DNA of 64,000 nt from Balaenoptera acutorostrata. Lineage: Eukaryota; Chordata; Mammalia; Artiodactyla; Balaenopteridae. Positions 55,276 to 64,000 of this stretch are shown here, one piece after another (positions within the stretch are counted from its first letter, which is position 1; the number at the start of each line of letters is the position of its first letter). The stretch is from positions 4,220,001 to 4,284,000 of the forward strand of contig NC_080079.1 in the NCBI RefSeq assembly GCF_949987535.1. Direction: 5' to 3'. The notes beneath the pieces are model-generated. The model did no database searches, had not been told where the DNA came from, and saw only the letters and a list, made by a program, of their open reading frames with translations. The position numbers and the translations under genes are program-made.

Positions 55276-57569
55276 GTTTGCCCAACTTGATATCTGGGAG
55301 AAAAAACAATTATTGAAGAATATGAAACACCACCAGGAAATGTATTACTGAGGTTTGATTGCATTCGGTAGCTCTAGGCTTTGGTCAAACTGGGGGAAAT
55401 GGCCAGATTGTGAGTTTCCAGTTTCCAATATAACATGCATTATTCTTTCAGCCTTATTTATTGTGGTATTTTTCAAATTATAATAAATTTGCTTTCTTCT
55501 GAATATTCAGATGCTTCAAAAGGTACCCAAAGGATGCAATTAGCCCCTGGGGAAATATGCTATTATGTGCACATATCATGTTTTGCATAGGCTTTCCATC
55601 ATCTACATAATTTATGTGCTTCTGCATAATTTTGCCTCTTTTTATGTTTTCTATGTGTTTGTGAGATAATCTAGAAGTCAGTTCCCTACCATCACACACA
55701 CAGAAAGAACTCAAGTCAGTTCCTTCACCCAATCTGCTTTGCTTCCAATGAACCCCTTACAGAAACCTCAGGAGACAGCTGCCTTTCATAGACACCAAAC
55801 ATCAAGGCAGGAAAAAAAGTAGAAGGTTCAGGGAGTTTTCAGGAATGAAACGGAACATTGTCCATTTTCATATTCTTCTGGGTATTCACTGGGGTCTCTG
55901 ATGGATGGTGCTAGAATTTTAAAGCTCTTTAAAGTGTTTATAATCCTCACTTTGGTTTTGAAACAGAAAAATTATGCCAAAATTAATGGCTTTTTAAAGC
56001 TTCCGATGTAAGTTGGTTGCATACAAAATTCCCTAAAACTGAGAAAGTCCCTCATCTAGGGAACAGGTAAGTTGTGTACAACTTTGGTTGGACTTTAATT
56101 GATTCTTCCCTCTCAGCAGCCTTTTCTGTTTTCCACAGTTTTCATTTCTGTCTCTCGGGCTTTCTTTACTGCTCAAATCTCCTTACAGCGTGGTGGTTGT
56201 GTACAGACTACAGGTGCCTGCTGAGCGGTGACTCAAAGTGGAAAGCGGGCTTTGTCTACAGGTCGGCCCTACAACCAGCCTTGCCAAACAGACCAAAATT
56301 TTCCTAGGCCTCCTTTGTCATGAAGAAGCAGTGATATAAATTTAATACTGCTCCTGACTCTCTTCTGGGCCAAAACATGGAGGGAAGGCAAATCACATTT
56401 TTAGACATTACCCTACCACTTGCTTTATTCTTATAGATGAAGAAATGGAGACCAGGGGAGGTATGGGAGGCCCTCCCCCAAGGCCGAGCAGTGGAGGAGG
56501 GTGTCAGGGTCTGCATGAGTTCCTGCACCTTCTGACTCTCTATTTAGACCTATTTGGGGGAAAAGCCTGGGGAGGGTGGGTTTCACTAATCCACACACAT
56601 CGGGAGCCAGGCCAGAGCACACACTTCAAGAAAGCAGCCAGCCACAAAAGAAGGCACTGCCCCCCTCCGGGACTAGAGCAAAACCCACTGACCACAGGGG
56701 TCCAGGGCTCTTCCAAGTGCCCATGAACATGATACATCTGCTCACTGCTCCCCAGTCTGGGTCATGAGACCCTGAGCAGTCAGACATGGCTGGAGAGACC
56801 ACCAAGGCCATACACTGAACCACCGCACCCTCTCTATCTGGATAATCATTGCAAAACTACACCCAGCAGCCCCCAAAGACAGGTCAAACAGACGGTACAA
56901 GAAAAATATCAGATAGACTCTAGAACAAATTTTTTTTTTCCCAAACATTCTTAACAAACAAAAAGATTTCCTATTAGAGCACAATGAATAATTATCACAC
57001 TGAACGTGGAGCTCACTAGGTTAAAAGGAAGGTTGGTTCAAAATTTATAATTTCTACAGAATAAATATCAACATCTGTGAGAGCCAGGACAAACGCTCAT
57101 AGAACTGACAAGAGTGAGGCATCCAAATGAAACCTATATCCTCCTCATCCCAGCACAAAGCACTGCAAAAGAATTGAGCAAGGGAGGAAAAAACATTCAC
57201 TTACATTGGCATTGTTAATATCATGGCATCTGGAAATCGTGCCAGAAACAAGAACCGAGGGTCCAAAGCAATCCATCTTTAGAACCGTAGACTTTGAGGT
57301 CTTTGCTCTACGTTCCATGTGGAACCAGCACAGATGTGTGAGCTGAAGGGCTGCCATTTCCTTTGGGAGCCCTTCTGTGTGGTGCTGACCCTGGACCACG
57401 GTTCACCGCTCTCTCCTTCCTGGCATTGCCTTTGGCTCCTGCTCTCCTTCGCTCTCTCCTCTCACGTTTCTGCCTTCTCTGATCTCTTTCTCTCTGGCTC
57501 TCCCAACACAGCACCTTCATTCTGATAGAGGCTCATTCTCATGTAAGTTACAGAATGTCCAAGACCCTT
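55276..57569. other. Unique non-coding sequence
   Basis: No gene or repeat recognised; 55420-55740 is AT-rich. Confidence 0.4.
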
Positions 57570-57660
57570 TCTCGCTTTAATACCCAGATCAACTCTCCTC
57601 GTTGTATGAATGAGAAAACTGAGACCCAGGGAGAAGGGAGAAGGGGCAGGTTGAGGAAAG
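57570..57660 (-). repeat. Possible MIR fragment, minus strand
   Basis: 'tatgaatgagaaaactgaga' followed by 'cccagggagaaggg' resembles the MIR core reverse complement. Confidence 0.4.
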
Positions 57661-57779
57661 GAAGGGGGAACCGCAGTCCAGAGAGATCTCCTCTATGCAA
57701 TGCCTAGAAACCTTCCAAGTAAAGAGTCATTGCCCTTTAGTAACAGTGGAGAAAGTGGCTGCATGCCCCCAAGTTTTAA

Positions 57780-57816
57780 AAAATTAGCAAAAAAAAAAAA
57801 AAAAAAAATTAGCAAA
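57780..57816. repeat. Poly(A) run flanked by short direct repeats
   Basis: Twenty A residues at 57789-57808 lie between two copies of 'aaaattagcaaa' (57780-57791 and 57805-57816), resembling a retrotransposed poly(A) with a TSD. Confidence 0.7.
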
Positions 57817-58319
57817 GCTTTTGAGTAAAGTGGTGATCTCAGCACAGGTGTCCAACTACTCATCTCACCGAAACACTGCCAGAAGTACAAAAGGAGACTA
57901 AAAATAATAAAGAAAACCCTGGGTGTGTGTGTTCCCCTTTCATACCACCTGCATTTTGGCCAGGAGCCCGGGGAGCTGTGAGTGACACGGCACACACAGG
58001 GAGCATCCCATCTGGGCGGCATCTCTCCCCTGCAGGTCAAAATTTAGAAAATGCCCTCCACTGAAAGGACCCACTGTGTATTCAACTACTTCACCAAGCA
58101 AAATTCAACAGAGGACAGGACTTCTACCTGAAGCAACAGGTAAAATATAAGTGGCACCAAGATGTTACTGAAGGAATTCTGTTTCCATTAAGATTTCACA
58201 CATTGTCTAGGAGCAGAAGCTGGCAGAGAGCAGAGATGCAGGTATTAAAGGCTACCCTGTGCTATAGTAGCTGTCATGAACTATTGAACTATAAAACTGA
58301 ATGATGTAATTAGTTATTT
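57817..58319. other. Unique non-coding sequence
   Basis: Nothing recognised. Confidence 0.4.
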
Positions 58320-58475
58320 TTTATTTGTTTCTTCTACTGTAGTATAAGCTCCACACAGGCAGGAGCTGTAACCGTCTTATTTCCAAGCTCAGCAGCAGGC
58401 GGGGTGCACCATCCAGAGAAGGTGCAGGGTCAATGCTAGATGAGGGACCAAATAAATGCATGAGTCGAGTGAGGA
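58320..58475 (+). repeat. L2 LINE 3' end, plus strand
   Basis: 'gtataagctccacacaggca', 'ggagctgtaaccgtcttat' and a late 'gaccaaataaatgcatgag' match L2 'ctgtaagctccttgagggcaggga' and the 'aataaatg' end. Confidence 0.6.
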
Positions 58476-58719
58476 ATCTGCAAGGAAGGAGCTGTCTGCT
58501 GGGACCGCCCAGGGCTCCCTCTCGACCCCTCAGGGTGGGGCTCCTGATCTCTTAGGACACAGTTGTGTCTGCCAACCTTCTGGCCCAGTAGATGAGGTGA
58601 GCATTATAGTAGCACAGTGGAGGTGGAATCCATCCCATCTCTTTACGGCCATTCACCAGACCTGGAGAGACCCTTCCACATTCAATAACAAGTGAAGAGT
58701 AAGACAAAACCTAGAGATT

Positions 58720-59570
58720 CTGTGACATTCAAAAAGTAGCAAAACTCACCATCTAGAAAAAGAGCACTTTTGAAAAATATGGAAAAAAATAAAAACTTAC
58801 ACAAATAAACTTCAGTAAAGTTGAATAGCATCTATTGGAGCTCTCAAAAATATCTTTAAAAAATAGAAGCATTTTCAGAAACAAGAGATGAAGGATGAAC
58901 AAATAACCAACAGGATGAAAGGCAGTGAATAATTCAAAGGGAGTCAATAAAGAACAAATTAAAGAAAAGAAATGATGTTGACACTGAATAAAATAGGACC
59001 AGAGGCTCTAAATGAGGCAAGTGATCCTGCAATAAAACATCAGATCAAGAAAGGATTTATGACCTTCCAAGGAGTGAGAGAAGAAGAACAAAACAATTAA
59101 CATCGTAAGAGAGAATATGACAGATGAGAAGGGCAAAGAATGGAGATGGGATATGTAGATGGTTACTCTTCATGAAGAAGAGCCCAGGATAAATGGAACA
59201 GAAGCAAAGTAAATCTTCCTAAAGATGGAGGGAAAAAAAGCTTGAATCTAAAGTCTGAAATGGTTTCTCACTAGCAAAAACCGGATTTGCACTAAATAAA
59301 ACCTCATAGACATACATTGATAAAAGCCTCGAGTTTTAAGGATAAATAAAAAATATGACAAGTATCCATGCAGGAAACAAAAGCAAAAATGAAAAGAAGT
59401 TGCTTACAAAAAGGTAAGTCAGGTTGGCTTCAGATTTCTCCTGAAGATCAACAGGGAAGATTCTGTTACCGGTAATGGTGGCTGGATTATTGGGATTAAC
59501 TCTCATTGAAAAAATAAAAAAATGCTTCACAAAACAGACATGCCCTTAAAAGCAGAAAAGAATTGAAATG
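58720..59570 (+). mobile_element. HAL1-type LINE relic, plus strand
   Basis: 'taaatcttcctaaagatgga', 'gggaaaaaaagcttgaatct', 'tatccatgcaggaaacaaaa' and 'ggcttcagatttctcctga' match successive blocks of a HAL1 (half-L1) consensus in forward order. A-rich on this strand, as expected for a plus-strand LINE. No ORF survives. Confidence 0.6.
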
Positions 59571-60050
59571 GTAATAGGGAGCCCCAGGCCATATTCTGGA
59601 ATTACTCGGAGAGGTCGGAATCACAAACTCTGAGGACCTTTGTAGAGCCCACGCTTTTGGGGGTGGGGGTGGGCTGCTTTGAGGGTGTGAGGTAAACACC
59701 AACATGCCCTTCCCTCCCCATCTTGGAGGACCATAGGAGAGAGCCTATGGGGGCAGGAAAAGCATCCTGTCCCTCGGAGGGTGTGATCCCAGCGCAGCCA
59801 TGGTACGTAGCTGTGTCCCAGGCCTGGGTGGGACAAGGAAGCTCAGACAAGGATGCAGGCCCCAGCTGGTCCCTCTCCGAGGAGGGCACAGTCACACAAA
59901 GTGCAGAGTAAATGTTCGCAGGGCCACACAAGGAAATTAGCAAGATGAGCAAGAAAGAACAGAAATCGCTGAGAGCAGGACAGACACTTACAAACTTCGG
60001 TGCTGGCATTTTGGGGCAGGCACCATAACTTTCCTGTGCTTCCTGTGGTT
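59571..60050. other. Unique non-coding sequence
   Basis: GC-rich insert between LINE relics; no family recognised. Confidence 0.4.
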
Positions 60051-60068
60051 AAAGAAACAAAGGACAAG

Positions 60069-60418
60069 GGCTTCCCTGGTGGCACTGTGGTTGGGAATCT
60101 GCCTGCCAATGCAGGGGACACGGGTTTGAGCCCTGGTCTGGGAAGATCCCACATGCCGCAGAGCAACTAAGCCCATGCACCATGGCTACTGAGCCTGTGC
60201 TCTAGAGCCCGCGAGCCACAACGACTGAAGCCCACACGCCACAACTACTGAAGCCCGCGCACCTAGAGCCCATGCTCTGCAACAAGAGAAGCCACCACAA
60301 TGAGAAGCCCGCGCACCGCAACAAAAAGGAGCCCCCGCTCGCCGCAACTAGAGAAGGCCCGCACTCAGCAACAAAGACCCAACGCAGCCAAAAATAAATA
60401 AAAAATAAAATTAAAAAA
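60069..60418 (+). mobile_element. CHR-type SINE (tRNA-Glu derived), plus strand, with TSD
   Basis: Full-length: head 'ggcttccctggtggcactgt', an internal Pol III B box-like 'ggtttgagccc' at 60123-60133, 'gtctgggaagatcccacatg', CHR-specific repeated 'aagccc..cgcgcac' blocks, then 'caaagacccaacgcagcc' and an A-rich tail. TSD: AAAGAAACAAAGGACAAG at 60051-60068 and the same 18-mer with one C/T change at 60419-60436. The low TSD divergence suggests a relatively recent insertion. Confidence 0.95.
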
Positions 60419-60436
60419 AAAGAAATAAAGGACAAG

Positions 60437-61350
60437 CTGGAAATCTGCAGGGAATCAAAAACAATAAAAGGCGACATGGCAGATGTGAAAAAGGACCAAA
60501 GAGTTTCTAGAAATGAAAGACACAGTGACTGAACATTTAACAAAACCAACAGATACACTTGACAGCAGAATGGATGATGGACAAAGAGAATTAGTGAGCA
60601 AATGGAAAAACAAAAAAAATCCAGAATTCAGAACAGACCAAAAAATGGCATGCACCTCAGGAGGGAGGGTCAGGAGCATGGAGAACATAGTTAGACAGGC
60701 ACATGCATGTATGACCAGAGTCCCAGAAGGACAGGGGAAAATGCAGAACAGGAAATACTTGACAGGATCATGAGTGAGAATTTTCCAAAACCAGTGGAAT
60801 ACCCTAATCCACAGATTCAAGAGGTCAAGATAATTCCAAACAGGAAAAATAAAAAGAAATATCTAGAAAAGCCAACTGAGACTGTAGAAAACCAAAGACA
60901 ATGAAAATATTTTAAAAGAAACTAAAGAAAGATGACTTTCCCCTTTGAAAGGCCTTCAGCACAAGAATGAGTTTCTGGTCAAATACAAATGACATAGTAA
61001 CAATAATTATATCTAGTGGGGTTAATAAAGAAAGAGAGAATGAAAATTCCAACCAGGAGCTAGTAAATAGTTAAAATATACTAGATTGTTTGTATTATCT
61101 GGGAGAAGGAAAAAGATTTCGGATAACTTTAAACTCAAATAAATTAAGTCTGCATGTTGTGGTTTCCAGAGTAACCCCTAAAAAATAGAATCTGAGAAAA
61201 TTTCTAACTTGAAAGAGGAAAAACAATGAAATGATTTTTAAAAATCCAATCCAATCCAAGACAAGGCAAGCAATAAGATAAAAAGAAAGATAGGATCTGT
61301 GGGAAAAAGGAAAAGCACAAAAGAAAGTGATAGATTTAAACTCAAACACA
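60437..61350 (+). mobile_element. L1M/HAL1 ORF1-region relic, plus strand
   Basis: 'gagaattttccaaaaccagt', 'aatccacagattcaagaggt', 'ccaaacaggaaaaataaaaa' and later 'cagagtaacccctaaaaaat' follow an L1M-class order. The broken frame at 60513-60773 and its neighbours correspond to the coiled-coil ORF1-like region. The CHR SINE is inserted at its left side. Relation to the HAL1 piece at 58720 is unclear. Confidence 0.58.
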
Positions 61351-63039
61351 TCAGAGGACATGAGCTTCGTAAAGCTTGCCCTTCCTCCCTGGAATTCTAG
61401 GACTTGCAGGTTCTTAGACACAGCCTTACTCTAAGCAAAATCTCAGCTGTTTCCAAGAGGACACATTTCTTTCTCTCATGTCCTCCTTCCAAACTCCGGG
61501 AATCTGAAGGAAGCAGGGAAGCCATGAATCCAGTCTCGAGGCTGTGCTGGTGAAAGGGATGCTGGCGAGAGGAAGAGGCAGAGAAGAAACAAGGGAATCA
61601 CTTGCAAAGGTTTAAAGATGGTGAAGAAGCTGGGATTTCGGCTGGGGCTATGGAGGCGGGTGTGTTAGGTTCTGCCCTGGAACCCTGAGCGTGGCAGGCA
61701 GGGGTGACCAGACAGAGCCTGGGAAACAGCCCCCGTGGAGCCCAGAAGTAGGAGGTGCGCTGAGATGAGGCTGCAGAAGACCCCCCGAGGCACTTGGGGC
61801 TAGGATGGCCCCCCAAGGCGGCGGGATCCAGGCCAGGGGCCAGGCCCTGGCAGCCCTGCAGTGACCAGCTGCCAGATAAGCGCTGCCCTCACGAGGGGCT
61901 TGACCTTGGGCCAGGCAGCATCCCCTCTTCAAGGGCAATTTCTGGGGAGGGTTTCTGTCACGGGCCTTCACCAGGAGCCAACATTTCCCCCAGCTGAGGA
62001 ATGAGAGCCTCCGCCCCGAAGGGGGACCTGGGCACCTGGGTGGCCACCAGTGTCCACGTCAACACACCCTGGCCACGTCCAGAGAGTTTTGACTCTGACC
62101 CTGAGCCGTGAGCCTGCCTTCCTTCCCCACCTGTCCTCTTCTCTTTCCCTTCACCTGCGGCCAAATCCCAGGTGGTGAATGGGTCCTGGTTCAGCTTCCG
62201 TCTTCCTTCCTAGGCCCCTGCAGGGCGTCACAGTGCTCCCTTCCAGAAGGTACCGTGCACAGCGCTGTCTGCACCTGGGAGCCCCTGAGTTGTGCAGCAC
62301 ACAGGCCGGACCATGTGACCCAAACACAGTCCATGGGGAGAGCTTCCCGTTCTCAGCTGGAGTTCCATGAGCTTCCCCAGCTTGGTTTCCCAGAGGCTCC
62401 ACAAGGTCTTCAAAGGCACCACATGGAGGCTTTCCCTCCAACAGGCCCTCAGAACGGGCTCTCCAGGAGGGTCTAAATGCAAACAAGAATTTAAGATGCT
62501 CTTTGCTTAGCCAACTCCCTCAGTTTTGTTTACATTGGTTCTTTTAAGTCTAAATGCAAAGTTTTTGGAAGGGAAGGGATCAGACGCTCTGAAGTCAGAG
62601 AATGTGGGATTGTTAGCGTGAGAAGGAAGGAAGTTCAGGGTCCTCCGCCTCCACCCCAAGCGCCCGGTGCAGCAGAGGTGGTGCCCTGGGCGCAGGGACT
62701 TCAGCCCAGCCTCCTGCTGCCCCCCCGCCCTGGGCTGGACCGCCGGGGTAACTTGTCTCCTCCAGACAAGCAAACTCTCTTCCCAAATATGTCCCTTTCC
62801 CTCGAGCTCAAAGTTGCCTGGAAATTTGTCTGGGTACCAGCTGCCCACAGAGTAGCAGGGACACCCCCACCTCCCTAAACTTCCTGGGACAAATCACCAC
62901 GTACTGGGTGGAAATTTTAGAGACAACACCCAGGAAGGTTCCGTGTGCAGGTCCCAGTGACTGGCCCAGCAGGAACCAAAAAACTGGAACAAGTTAAAGA
63001 ATTGAATTATTTGTGGATCATGGAAGGGAATACTTGCTG
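61351..63039. other. Unique GC-rich sequence
   Basis: Overlapping open frames on both strands (61594-62486, 62507-62878) reflect high GC. No recognisable protein or repeat. Confidence 0.4.
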
Positions 63040-63112
63040 CTTCTCTTATCTTTTATTATATAAATATTATTATAATAATAATAAATATTATTATTTATTT
63101 ATTATAGTTAAT
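63040..63112. repeat. AT-only low-complexity tract (TATTA/ATAAT)
   Basis: Nearly 70 bp of A/T only with self-complementary 'aatattattataataata' and 'aaatattattattta' units, able to form hairpins. Confidence 0.85.
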
Positions 63113-64000
63113 ATGTTTAACTCATGCATCTGTAAGATGCATGAAACAAATAACTGAGAAAATAATGAATATATTTTATTAAAAAGTTCAGATGAAGTTG
63201 GAAAAAATTAGAAGGTCAATTAATTACCCTAGTATCTAGTTACATAAAAGCATATAGACAGATGCTTTAAATTCAGTTTTAAAACAACTAGCAAAATATC
63301 TAGTTACTATCTAAAATTCTTCCCATAGTCTTCTTGCAGTAACAGTTGTAGTATTTCGGATATATCATGTTCAACCTGGACCAGGTTATAAACCAAAAAT
63401 CAACTTGTTCGTGATTCTTTTTACATATCCTAAAACATGAATGTTATGATCTCTATAAATCTGCCATTATTACAATTGTGTACAATGAGATTAATGGTTT
63501 GAAATAATATTTCTCATAATATTGTCCAAGGCCAGAGGTCCACAGATATATCTCAGGGAATTTTGTAAGTTACTTGAGAATTTTTCATTTTTTTTCTCTT
63601 GTCATTGGGCTGAAAAGCTAAAAACAAAATTACTTTTTTAATATAAAAACCTCTCTTTTACCATAATTTCCCATCAAAAGCCCTGTCTATAGAATAAAAT
63701 TTCAGTTTCTGAAGTGACTGTTTCTCTTACTGAGGCCAGTGGAATCCCCAGCGGTGTCTCAAATATACTTTTGGGATTTTCCCATGGCTCTTTTTCTTAG
63801 AGAATCGTAATTGGATTCTGATGCCACAACTTAAGGAAATAATATACTTCAAATCAACAGGCCCTGCATGCAAGTGAATCCTTATTAGCCTCTTTTTTTT
63901 TTTTAAGAAAAAAGAGAGAACATTTACACACATACACATAAAAGATTATATTGGGTAATTATTTGATTTTTTAAAATGAAAACACTTGACATGTGTGTCT
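63113..64000. other. AT-rich unique sequence
   Basis: No gene or repeat family recognised to the window end. A short T run lies at about 63892-63903. Confidence 0.4.

Noticed and set aside
60069..60145. tRNA gene
   Set aside because: The B-box-like motif belongs to the tRNA-derived head of a CHR SINE; no cloverleaf with intact stems is seen.

Overview
This window reads as mammalian nuclear DNA, most likely from a cetacean. The evidence is the repeat set. There are two full-length CHR-type SINEs (tRNA-Glu-derived, known from cetaceans, hippos and ruminants) at 49772-50093 and 60069-60418. There are several L1 copies with the cetartiodactyl-type 3' end, and many ancient MIR, L2, HAL1, MER and MaLR-type LTR relics. 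The ruminant repeats BovB and Bov-tA are not seen, which argues against a ruminant but does not exclude hippo. Family names come from recognition by eye, not from a database search.

I find no convincing protein-coding exon, no functional RNA gene and no bacterial, phage or CRISPR-like system. The longest open frames begin at GTG codons, cross repeats, or lie in sequence with no recognisable protein. Short internal exons cannot be excluded without alignment. The window is best read as intergenic or intronic DNA.

Layout. 1-20.9 kb: mostly unique, moderate-to-high GC sequence with scattered MIR and L2 relics, CA/TG microsatellites and several AT-rich or CpG-rich islands that look like candidate regulatory elements (7.8-8.25 and 14.06-14.8 kb are the best). 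20.9-24.5 kb: a 5'-truncated L1 with a local tandem duplication, a long AT-rich unique block, a compound GATA/GACA microsatellite and an LTR. 24.8-32.3 kb: a block of old, broken, mostly minus-strand L1s, some nested. 32.5-38.4 kb: L2, a MER5A-like DNA transposon, a 5'-inverted L1, ancient LTRs and a three-level nest (MIR, L1, tiny L1). 38.4-42 kb: mostly unique GC-rich sequence with a hairpin cluster and a TATA/forkhead/GATA-motif segment. 42.4-50.1 kb: MaLR-type LTRs, old L1/HAL1, a long L2 and one CHR SINE. 50.1-58.3 kb: mostly unique. 58.7-61.4 kb: HAL1/L1 relics around a CHR SINE. The end is GC-rich, then AT-rich, unique DNA.

No genes are seen working together. The content is a retrotransposon record plus unannotated candidate cis-regulatory sequence. 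The most distinctive items are structural: nested insertions with readable target-site duplications, a duplication that copied an L1 insertion junction, perfect inverted repeats and a cluster of non-B-DNA-prone tracts.
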